31,210 nt of DNA from CAYRGQ01 sp964444885 (lineage in GTDB: Bacteria; Bacteroidota; Bacteroidia; Sphingobacteriales; Sphingobacteriaceae). Below, piece after piece: positions 1 to 7,059 of this stretch (position 1 is the stretch's first letter; the number at the start of each line of letters is the position of its first letter). The translations under genes and the position numbers were made by a program. Location of the stretch: NCBI GenBank assembly GCA_964444885.1, contig CAYUIZ010000025.1, positions 1-31,210 on the forward strand. The letters run 5' to 3'. Below the pieces are notes generated by a model, which saw only the letters and a list, made by a program, of their open reading frames with translations, ran no database searches and was not told where the DNA came from.

Positions 1-965
1 GGCGAGAGCACTTCCGCCTCGTCTAGGCACCAAATCCCTTCCAAAAGCCCTTGCCTCCGTAGCACCTCGTGGATCCCGGGAATGCAGCCATGGAAATTAT
101 TGGCCGGGTCGAAAATAGCGGCGTTCATGTCAGTCACTTGGGCATTCAGTGCCAGCAGGCTGTCGTAATCCACCGCACCGGCTTTTTTAGCCGCCTTGAT
201 CGATTCAAGCAAGCGAACAGACGCCTGCGTCCATACAGCCCAATGGCCTAACAGCCCACCGACAAATCCTTTGCTGACCTCCTGACCGTCGATATCGAAG
301 CGGTATGTCGTCAACAAGTCGGCTACGATATTGTCATCGTTGCCCGTGTACAGCGCCACCTCATCACGGCGGCTCGAGTGGGCAACAGCCCGGACAATGT
401 CTAGGGTCTGGTAGCGGTTAAACGGCGCGGCCTTGATCGCTTCAACGCCGGGAATCTCTGCAAACTCCTTCCAAAACTCGTAAGAAAAGATACGCCCTCC
501 CACACTCGGCTGCAAATAAAACCCAAAAACCGGAATAACCGCGGCAACAGCCCGCGTGCGGTCCAGGATTTGTGCTTCGGTCCATCCTTGTAGCCCGCCC
601 ATGCTGAGCAAGCCCATGTCATAACCATATTTCAAAGCCAACGCGGCCTCGTTTACCGCTTGTTCCGTTGGCCCGCAAAGCCCCGCGATAAGCAGGTAGC
701 TATCGGCGACGCCAGCCTTTTTCACCTCATCGGCGGCCAGGCTCAACACCGGCTCCAATAGGCCTACTTTGGGATCTCGGATCGCAAACTGCGTACTGTG
801 CACGCCAACGGCAATGCCCCCTGTACCGCTTGCCATATAATAACGTGCCAACCGGCGCTGCCTAAACTCGTCTAACTTTCGCTGGGCATCCAACGCCAGC
901 GGATGTGCCGGAATAAATGTCCCTTCTTGTAGCCGAGCATGTTTTACGGATGACAATTTACGCAT
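1..965 (-). CDS. Dihydrodipicolinate synthase (DapA/NanA) family aldolase or lyase, 3' end outside window
   Basis: About 321 codons are visible from ATG at 965 and no stop occurs before the left edge, so the C-terminus is missing. The protein belongs to the class I pyruvate-type TIM-barrel lyases. The Schiff-base lysine is seen as GVEAIK (Lys178, codon at 434-432), and the tyrosine-bearing strand reads VFGFYLQPSVGG, where the family usually has a YNxP-like motif. There is no signal peptide, so it should be cytosolic. The gene starts 21 bp after the stop of the SDR gene upstream, so the two are almost certainly one transcript. Members of this family cleave or make 2-keto-3-deoxy sugar acids, N-acetylneuraminate or dihydrodipicolinate. 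In a lyase-rich PUL, a 2-keto-3-deoxy acid aldolase role is the better guess, but this is inference. A lysine-biosynthesis DapA is less likely given the context and the extra N-terminal ~25 residues. Confidence 0.85.
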   Translation of the reverse strand, partial: MRKLSSVKHARLQEGTFIPAHPLALDAQRKLDEFRQRRLARYYMASGTGGIAVGVHSTQFAIRDPKVGLLEPVLSLAADEVKKAGVADSYLLIAGLCGPTEQAVNEAALALKYGYDMGLLSMGGLQGWTEAQILDRTRAVAAVIPVFGFYLQPSVGGRIFSYEFWKEFAEIPGVEAIKAAPFNRYQTLDIVRAVAHSSRRDEVALYTGNDDNIVADLLTTYRFDIDGQEVSKGFVGGLLGHWAVWTQASVRLLESIKAAKKAGAVDYDSLLALNAQVTDMNAAIFDPANNFHGCIPGIHEVLRRQGLLEGIWCLDEAEVLS

Positions 966-986
966 ATCATTGAATTTAAAGAAACG

Positions 987-2024
987 CTAAAACTTCCCTC
1001 CCCGCTCCTGGAAGTGGGTAGGCTTTTCAATCAATTCGCCACCTTCGGACAACCACCTGTAAACCAAGTCGATCATCGTATTCAAGGTGACGCGCGGATA
1101 GCCGAACAGGCGGTGCGCTTCGGCCGCGTTGCTAAGCAACGCCGTCTTCTGAGGCTCGTATTCAAACAAGGGAACCTTGCCAAACAAGTTTCCGAACTGG
1201 GTAGCCAGCCATTCAACGGAAATAGTCTCCGGACCAGTGACGTTCAGCACCTTGGCCGGTGTTTCGCAATGCAACAACGAGCGCAATGCCATCTCGTTTG
1301 CATCGCCCTGCCAGATAATGTTGACGTGGGTGGTGCGCAGGTCGATCGGCCGGTCGTCCCGAACGGATTTCGCGATTTCCAGCAACACGCCGTATCGGAA
1401 ATCAACCGCGTAGTTTAAACGGAAAATAAGGACCGGAATCGAGTATTTCTCCGAAAAAAACTGGAACAGCCGCTCCCTGCCCAAGCAAGATTGGCCGTAC
1501 TCCCCGACCGGCTTAGCGGGATAGGTTTCGTCGTAGCCGCCTTCGGAAACCGGCGCAAACGGGTAGATATTTCCGGTAGAAAACGCAACCATCCGTGATT
1601 TCTGGAATTTTTCGCACACACGGCCAGGCAAATACGAATTCATTGCCCATGTGAAAGGTTCGCGCCCTGTCGTGCCAAACTTGTGCCCGGCGAGGTAAAT
1701 CACGTTTGGCACCTCCGGCAATGCTTGGAGCGCTTGGTCATCCAGCAAGTCCACCGCGATCGTTTCCACGCCGGCAGCTTCCAAGCTGGCCTGAACCGTC
1801 GGGTCGGAAAAGCGCGAGGCTCCGATTACCCGCTTTTCAACACCGGCGAGCTCGATGGCCCGTTTTGCCACCTTAGCCATCGCAGGCCCCATTTTTCCGG
1901 CCACGCCCAGCAACAGGATATCGCCTTCTATTTTTTTCATATCGGCCACCAGCGCTGCTGAGGGCTCCAATATTTCCTGCTCCAAAGCTTGTAATTTACT
2001 CATTTTTGCGTTGTTCTTGCTCAT
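987..2024 (-). CDS. NAD(P)-dependent epimerase/dehydratase family protein (extended SDR)
   Basis: 345 residues from ATG at 2024. The open frame extends to a TTG at 2066, but the ATG has an A/G-rich stretch just upstream and is preferred; a further in-frame ATG lies at 2003. The nucleotide-binding loop is GVAGKMG (residues 40-46), followed by the STGNIYPF strand (Ser149/Thr150) and the active-site helix EYGQSCLGRERLF with Tyr176. This is the extended-SDR order. At the YxxxK position the lysine is replaced by Cys180, with arginines shortly after, which is odd for an active oxidoreductase. No export signal is seen. It precedes the DapA-family gene by 21 bp. A role in oxidising, reducing or epimerising a sugar acid before aldol cleavage is inferred from that pairing. 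The exact reaction is unknown. Confidence 0.85.
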   Translation of the reverse strand: MSKNNAKMSKLQALEQEILEPSAALVADMKKIEGDILLLGVAGKMGPAMAKVAKRAIELAGVEKRVIGASRFSDPTVQASLEAAGVETIAVDLLDDQALQALPEVPNVIYLAGHKFGTTGREPFTWAMNSYLPGRVCEKFQKSRMVAFSTGNIYPFAPVSEGGYDETYPAKPVGEYGQSCLGRERLFQFFSEKYSIPVLIFRLNYAVDFRYGVLLEIAKSVRDDRPIDLRTTHVNIIWQGDANEMALRSLLHCETPAKVLNVTGPETISVEWLATQFGNLFGKVPLFEYEPQKTALLSNAAEAHRLFGYPRVTLNTMIDLVYRWLSEGGELIEKPTHFQERGGKF

Positions 2025-2166
2025 TTTCTTTCGGTTTATTTCAATGATTAACTCCGTGATATCCAAAATTTACGTTGCGTAGGCCGACAAGTCAATTTCT
2101 CTCCCTCCAACATCGTGTTCCCCAAGCCGATCAGCCTGCCAGGCTGGGCATTCCGTTGAAAAACTG

Positions 2167-2190
2167 GCCCGCTGGCACTGCCCGCTGGCA
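2167..2190. repeat. Short GC-rich direct repeat in the SDR leader
   Basis: GCCCGCTGGCA occurs twice with a 13-bp period (2167-2177 and 2180-2190), next to further palindromic GC sequence. It lies in the presumed 5' leader of the SDR/aldolase transcript. Its function is unknown; a small stem-loop is possible. Confidence 0.5.
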
Positions 2191-2276
2191 GGGCAAACCC
2201 TCATAATATTGCCCGAAAACGCGCATTCTATGCCCCTAACTCACCCTCATCTTGCCAAAACCAATCAATATAACCG

Positions 2277-2284
2277 CAAATATA
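2277..2284 (-). promoter_or_regulatory. Bacteroidota -7 box (TAnnTTTG) for the SDR/aldolase operon
   Basis: On the minus strand the sequence reads TATATTTG, a full match to the Bacteroidota primary-sigma -7 consensus TAnnTTTG. No clear -33 TTTG is found at the usual spacing; the shared 24-bp element ends about where it would sit. This suggests an activator-dependent promoter. Transcription would begin near 2270, giving a leader of about 240 nt. Confidence 0.55.
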
Positions 2285-2299
2285 CACCATAAACTTGAT

Positions 2300-2323
2300 A
2301 TTATGCGGTTTATTGTCGGTTTA
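2300..2323 (-). promoter_or_regulatory. Putative activator site, copy A of the element also found upstream of susC
   Basis: On the minus strand it reads TAAACCGA-CA-ATAAACCGCATAAT, two TAAACCG half-sites in direct orientation 11 bp apart. It matches 29613-29636 at 21 of 24 positions. A CCGCAA box (plus strand, 2274-2279) follows at the same 21-bp offset as in the other copy. Direct half-sites one helical turn apart are typical of AraC-type or hybrid two-component regulators. The identity of the factor is inference. A diverged inverted copy of the core (TATGCGGTTT against AGACCGCATA, 9/10) lies at 2343-2352. Confidence 0.65.
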
Positions 2324-2675
2324 ATTTTCTATCGCTTGATGCAGACCGCATACCGCAGTTGCTATTGCTAAAAAGAAGCCAAGGATTGGCGGCAATAAAA
2401 GCCACCTGTTGCCCTGGCAGATACCTTAGGCACCCTGCACGCTGCTGACGCCTTGGAGCATTCAGCCCTCATCGTCCCTACGCCCTGCTCGCAAGTTAGG
2501 CGCACGTTGCTTTTTTGTTTTATGGCGTAGTTTAATGGATGTAGTTTTTTGTCCCACCGAGGCTTGCCGGCGTGCGCTTGGCAACCGTCGGCCTTCTACC
2601 AAGCGGAGTGGCTGCGCCGTTTCTAGCCGCTTCCAGTTATCACGATGACAATATCTACCCCGGAATTAACAACCC

Positions 2676-3908
2676 CTATTTTATAAACAGTTCATTCACA
2701 TTATAGCCGGCCAGCAATACGAGGAGAATCAACCCCACAAGGCCAGCGACTTTCGAAAACCCGCTGTTCACATAATCGCCCATAATCTGCTTGTCGCAAG
2801 AAATCAAGTACATGAAAAGCCCGATAAACGGCACGAGGAAAATCGTGACGCTTTGTGCAAAAACGATAATTTCCAAAGGGGGGCGCTCGAAACCAATCGC
2901 GATCAGGCCGCCCACTAGCATGACGAGCGCGATGAGGATTTTCACGGAGCGCGAATCCAGCGAGCTGCCAAAGCCCAGCCCGTCTGCCAACAAAGACCCG
3001 CCGATAGTGGCATTGCCAACGAGCGAGGAAAACGACGCTCCGAACAGGCCTACCAAAAACAATTGGGAGGCGTAACTGCCAAATAGGGGCTCTAAGGCTA
3101 ATGCCATATCCGATGCTTTCTCGACAGCAATGCCCTGTGGCTTCAGCACGGCGGCCGCGCAGATCATCACCACCGCGCTCATCAGCCCCAGCACGATCAT
3201 TCCCACGAGGCTGTTTTTGCCGTCTTGCCGAAGGTCTGGGCTTAACCGCTTTCTAGCCTGAACCAAGTACGATTGGTAGAAAGCGCCCACGACCGAAAAA
3301 CTGGAGGCGAAGAACGCGATGACCAAACCTAAGGAGCCAACCGGTACGGAAGGCATCGAGAAGCCTTTCAGGATGCCCACAATATCCGGTTTCGCCAAAA
3401 ACATGGTCGTCAGGAAAGCAAAAAGCATCAACCCGACAATCGCGATCATCAGCCGCTCGAGCACTTTGTAAAAATCCCGAAAAAACAGCAGGATAAAACC
3501 GACCAAATTAAATAATACCACCCAAATGGCTGGAGACGTGTTCGTGGCTTCCCCGACTGAAATGCCCACCCCGACGGAATTACCCGCTTGAAAAGATGTT
3601 GCGACTAAAAAAATGCCGAAACCGATCAGTATAGACCCTGCCTTGCCATAGCGATCCCGAATGGTACACAACAAGGACTGGTTGGTCGCGAGCGCGATCC
3701 GGGACGCTATCCCTGTAAATACCACCATGAAAAACATGGCGATGACGATCACCCATAGCAAATCATACCCATACATAGCCCCCATCTTGGAGGTAATGGT
3801 GATTTTGCTGGGGCCAAAGACGATGGCGGCGGTTACCAAGCCTGGTGCTAACGCCAAAAACCAACGTATCAGTGGCGAGGGTGCGGATTTCTTTTCTAGG
3901 GTTGCCAT
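2676..3908 (-). CDS. Nramp-fold (LeuT-type) transporter lacking canonical metal-binding motifs
   Basis: 410 residues, ATG at 3908, with about eleven hydrophobic segments, so an inner-membrane carrier. The opening of TM1 (LAPGLVTAAIVFGPSKI, residues 20-36) and the following MGAMYGYDLLWV align by eye with the Nramp family. The DPGN metal motif is replaced by GPSK (32-35). The MPH motif of TM6 is replaced by an AFYQSYLV stretch (209-216), so the usual Asp/Asn/Met ligands are absent. Known Nramp relatives with altered motifs move other cations such as Mg2+. Here a role in importing a glycan breakdown product or a metal cofactor is equally open. It is the last gene of the long run from susC, 41 bp after the propeller gene, and is followed by the gene-free region at 2025-2675. 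Confidence 0.8.
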   Translation of the reverse strand: MATLEKKSAPSPLIRWFLALAPGLVTAAIVFGPSKITITSKMGAMYGYDLLWVIVIAMFFMVVFTGIASRIALATNQSLLCTIRDRYGKAGSILIGFGIFLVATSFQAGNSVGVGISVGEATNTSPAIWVVLFNLVGFILLFFRDFYKVLERLMIAIVGLMLFAFLTTMFLAKPDIVGILKGFSMPSVPVGSLGLVIAFFASSFSVVGAFYQSYLVQARKRLSPDLRQDGKNSLVGMIVLGLMSAVVMICAAAVLKPQGIAVEKASDMALALEPLFGSYASQLFLVGLFGASFSSLVGNATIGGSLLADGLGFGSSLDSRSVKILIALVMLVGGLIAIGFERPPLEIIVFAQSVTIFLVPFIGLFMYLISCDKQIMGDYVNSGFSKVAGLVGLILLVLLAGYNVNELFIK

Positions 3909-3949
3909 AAAGGAGGTTAAAATTCAAAAACCAAAACTAATAAAATACG

Positions 3950-5872
3950 CTACAGTCCGTAGCTATATAAACGGGAATTGCTAATATAATAGATTCTGTT
4001 GTTCAGGAAATCGCCTCCGGCGCCAACAGGCAACGGCGTGCGAGCCACGGTCGAAATGCCGTAGGAGCTGTGGTCGATTTTCGCAATCGCGTTGTGGAAC
4101 AGCACGTACAAGTCATCGCCGTCGCCGTTGACGAAAACGCGGGGCGACTGCTCCGCCACTGTGCGCCCGTACTCTTCCGTGATGTTTTTTTGGTAGACGA
4201 CTTCCTTGCTTTCCGGATCAAACACAAAAAATATCCCGCTATTGGCAAAGCCATACACTTTGCCATCGCCACGCGTGGTTAAATCGGTATAGGTCTGTAC
4301 GCCAGGCATCACAGCGCCCTGCCACTCGATGGCCTTGCTGTCCTTGTCGATGATGTAAAGCGTAGCCAAGTTCGCTTTCCGCTCGCCGCCGGTACCAGGG
4401 GCTACCGTCGTTCCGGCTAGTATCTTGCCATTGTCCAAAACGGTCAAGCTCATCACCGATTGGTCCGGCACCAGCTGTTCGTCCGTCAGCAACACATGCT
4501 CATCGGTATCGAGGTCATAAAACAGCAGGCCACCGCCGGTGTAACCATAATCAGGGGTTCCCCCCATGATTACCGTCTTGCCGTCTGGGTGCGCCAATAC
4601 CCGATGGGGCCGGTGGATAACAGGGCTGCAAGACACCACCAACCTGGGATTCGCGTTAGGGTCGCCTCGCTTAGCGCCGGTGTAAGGCTTTTCGGTATCC
4701 CAAACGACTAGATTGCCGCCTGGATAGGACGCAAAAAACGCATATTTCCCGTGGGTGGTCAGCGCATTGTATTGCCCATAGGCCGCATCGTGCCCCCACT
4801 GGTCGGCACCCACATTATAATCCAGCAACCGCATCGGAAACGCGCTGCCGCCAATGATGGATTGCCGGTCTGGCGAGGTGGCGATGCCCATCACCCACGT
4901 ACCCTCGGTGTCGTAGTCAATGTCTACCGTCTGCGACCCTTGGCCGTCGGGGTTGGTAATCGTTAGTTTCCGATTGACCAAATCCACGCCGCCCACCCGT
5001 TGCCCATTCGGGAAATCCAACACGCGGAGGGCTTGCGAGCCGGTCACAATATTTTTCGCATCCACCGGATGGCCGTGCCCGATCAGCTTAATCGTGCCGC
5101 GGTACAACTCATACCAAGGTTCGTCTGCGCCGGCGAGTGCCTTCCCGTAAACTTTTCCGTTGTTGTTGCGGTACACGTAGGCCATGCCGCGCTTGCGCTC
5201 GGCGGGTTGCAACAAGGGCTTTGTTTCGCTCGTTTCGGGATTCAGTGCGATAATGTGGCTGTCGGTATTGCCAACGGCAAAATAAACCCATCCTTGGTCG
5301 TCGGCCGCCACATGGCGCTGGTATTGCGCCCAGTTTTCTTTATGGACATGGCCATAATCCGTCAGTTCGCCCGTTTTTGGGTCGTAGCACACCACGCCGC
5401 TGTTCGGGTACGTTACGGACCAGATTCGGCCCTGGTCGTCTTCGGTCATGCCCATCGCCATGCGGGGCGCCGTTTTGTGGCTGAAGGTGAATTCCCGCTT
5501 TTTGGGGTCAAACTCCACAAAATTACCGTTAAAATGTGTGTACAGTTTCCCTTGGGAAGAGATAATGGACGAATATGGGGCATCCCCGCCTATGTCAAAA
5601 GGCATGGGGAATGTTTCGCTTTTGCCCGTGGCGGCATCTATCACCAACAGCCCATACCCGCCGCGGCGGTCAAACAGCCACAGCATGACGATATTCCGTC
5701 CTTCGCCATCCACGGCGGTGAAAATCCCCCGGTCGTTAGAAAATGGCGAAGCAACGCCGTGCTCCATAAACTGGCCTTTGCCAGCATCCCGCGAAGGCTT
5801 GTCCGTCACCGTCAGTCCAGCAAGAAGCGGGGCCACGCCCGCCAACAAAAAAAGTAAAATCAGCCTATTCAT
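3950..5872 (-). CDS. Exported beta-propeller protein of unknown function
   Basis: 640 residues from ATG at 5872; one more in-frame TTG codon lies directly upstream. The N-terminus MNRLILLFLLAGVAPLLAG is a signal peptide. The rest is a run of about ten short repeats ending in patterns such as W-x-F-D or V-x-Y-D-P-x-T-G, for example LVIDAATGKSETF, VVCYDPKTGELTDYG, LLFYDLDTDEHVLL and FVFDPESKEVVYQ. These are typical of NHL, Vgb or PQQ-like propellers, and the length allows two propellers. No lyase signature is evident. It sits between the esterase gene (55 bp) and the transporter gene (41 bp). A role as a glycan-binding protein or propeller-type lyase/hydrolase is possible but cannot be told from the sequence. 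Confidence 0.75.
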   Translation of the reverse strand: MNRLILLFLLAGVAPLLAGLTVTDKPSRDAGKGQFMEHGVASPFSNDRGIFTAVDGEGRNIVMLWLFDRRGGYGLLVIDAATGKSETFPMPFDIGGDAPYSSIISSQGKLYTHFNGNFVEFDPKKREFTFSHKTAPRMAMGMTEDDQGRIWSVTYPNSGVVCYDPKTGELTDYGHVHKENWAQYQRHVAADDQGWVYFAVGNTDSHIIALNPETSETKPLLQPAERKRGMAYVYRNNNGKVYGKALAGADEPWYELYRGTIKLIGHGHPVDAKNIVTGSQALRVLDFPNGQRVGGVDLVNRKLTITNPDGQGSQTVDIDYDTEGTWVMGIATSPDRQSIIGGSAFPMRLLDYNVGADQWGHDAAYGQYNALTTHGKYAFFASYPGGNLVVWDTEKPYTGAKRGDPNANPRLVVSCSPVIHRPHRVLAHPDGKTVIMGGTPDYGYTGGGLLFYDLDTDEHVLLTDEQLVPDQSVMSLTVLDNGKILAGTTVAPGTGGERKANLATLYIIDKDSKAIEWQGAVMPGVQTYTDLTTRGDGKVYGFANSGIFFVFDPESKEVVYQKNITEEYGRTVAEQSPRVFVNGDGDDLYVLFHNAIAKIDHSSYGISTVARTPLPVGAGGDFLNNRIYYISNSRLYSYGL

Positions 5873-5927
5873 CAATCGTTATTTATTACTTGTTAAACAC
5901 TCATACCTGTGGCGATTCGCCACCTTG

Positions 5928-7019
5928 TTATCTCGTTGCGTTAAGCACGCTGTCAATAAAGCCATAGGCCTCGGCACGCACGGCCTCGGGGAAATCATGC
6001 CCCGCGTCCGGATACGCGACGCGCAAGCGGTCTTCGGCGCCATGCAGCCGGTAGGCCTCGGCAATGCGACTGACCCCCAGCTTGACGCCCGCCACGTCGA
6101 AATTAGCGTCGTTGATGGGCGAATTGGAAAAGAATGCCCGTGGCGCAAGGGTGGCAATAACCCCGTCAAAATCAAAGGGCACCTTTTCGGCATCCAGTCC
6201 GTACCGATCCCGCATTAGGGGCATATACCGGTCTTGCGCCCAGGGGCCGAGCTTGCCCCCGTACAACTTAGTGCCCGCTTCGCCGATGTCATAATGCCCG
6301 AATAGCGTCCAGCCACAGCTGGATACCACTACTTTGAGGCGCTCGTCAAAAGCACCCGCGAAAATGGCATTGTGGCCGCCCAGGGAATGGCCAAGCACCC
6401 CGATGCGCTCAGGGTCGACCGCGCCCATCCCAACCAGCAAGTCCACCGCTCGTATGTGGTTGAAAACGCCTTTCATGGTACCGGAAACATAGCGGTCTGA
6501 CGAAAAATCATAGTCGCTTAAACCGCCGAAACTGGGGTAATCCGGCGCAATCACGACGTAGCCTCGTTCAGCCAATTCCCGTGCATGTGCCCGGTTAGGG
6601 AGCCGGCTTTCGCCATCGACGAGCCGCTTGCCGAGCGCACCCGTGCCATGCAATACCAGCATCGCAGGTTGCGGCGACTGCGCGGCTTGTTCGGGTATGT
6701 ATAAAAATGCGGAAACCCATTCGCCGGGCGCGGCCAGGTACCGAATGTCATGCAAGGTGTATCCGTCCCGCTGTTCGCTGGCCAGCGTGTCCACCAACGG
6801 AGTGCCCAATTCAGCGGCCGCGGGCAATAAGCCCATGACCAGCTGCATGCGCGACAAGACCTGGGCGCGGTTTTTCTCCCAATCGGCCACGTTGGCGGCG
6901 GGTTGCAACCCGCCCACGCCCGAATCGGCTTGACTGCCCGCCGGCTTCGGCGTCCGGCATCCGCACACGATGGCCAGCAACAGCACGAAGCACCCCGTAT
7001 ATGTTTTTATTCTATTCAT
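5928..7019 (-). CDS. Lipoprotein alpha/beta-hydrolase (carbohydrate-esterase-like)
   Basis: 363 residues, ATG at 7019 preceded by AAGGA. The N-terminus has a lipoprotein signal ending in VCGC (Cys21 as lipidation site). The alpha/beta-hydrolase core shows the oxyanion-region strand MLVLHGTGA (120-128), the nucleophile elbow GHSLGG with Ser212, a candidate acid at Asp304 or Asp308 (SPINDANFD), and His341 in YPDAGHDFP. This is a complete triad in dienelactone-hydrolase or acetyl-esterase-like order. Placed 40 bp after the third heparinase-like lyase gene, it probably removes acyl groups from the glycan so the lyases can act. The acyl group is not predictable. A peptidase of family S9 is the main alternative but is less likely at this size. 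Confidence 0.85.
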   Translation of the reverse strand: MNRIKTYTGCFVLLLAIVCGCRTPKPAGSQADSGVGGLQPAANVADWEKNRAQVLSRMQLVMGLLPAAAELGTPLVDTLASEQRDGYTLHDIRYLAAPGEWVSAFLYIPEQAAQSPQPAMLVLHGTGALGKRLVDGESRLPNRAHARELAERGYVVIAPDYPSFGGLSDYDFSSDRYVSGTMKGVFNHIRAVDLLVGMGAVDPERIGVLGHSLGGHNAIFAGAFDERLKVVVSSCGWTLFGHYDIGEAGTKLYGGKLGPWAQDRYMPLMRDRYGLDAEKVPFDFDGVIATLAPRAFFSNSPINDANFDVAGVKLGVSRIAEAYRLHGAEDRLRVAYPDAGHDFPEAVRAEAYGFIDSVLNATR

Positions 7020-7059
7020 TCCTTTTTTCCTGGCGATTATACAGCAATATTTACGAAGC

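Larger units (their letters stand above)
2025..2675. other. 651-bp gene-free region upstream of the SDR/aldolase pair
   Basis: No open frame here looks coding. The stretch nearest the SDR gene (about 2095-2230) is rich in short GC palindromes and in a direct repeat of GCCCGCTGGCA (2167-2177 and 2180-2190), so a transcript starting near 2270 would carry a structured leader of over 200 nt. The middle holds a -7-like box and the shared 24-bp element. The right part (about 2400-2675), downstream of the transporter stop, shows no convincing terminator with a U-tract on the minus strand. Confidence 0.6.

Noticed and set aside
2400..2675. Possible riboswitch or small RNA in the gap after the transporter gene
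   Set aside because: Short GC-rich inversions are present, but I could not match any known riboswitch core, and no U-tract follows.
5000..5857. 285-codon open frame on the plus strand
   Set aside because: It lies entirely opposite the exported propeller gene, shows no domain or signal peptide, and its composition follows from the complementary codons of that gene.
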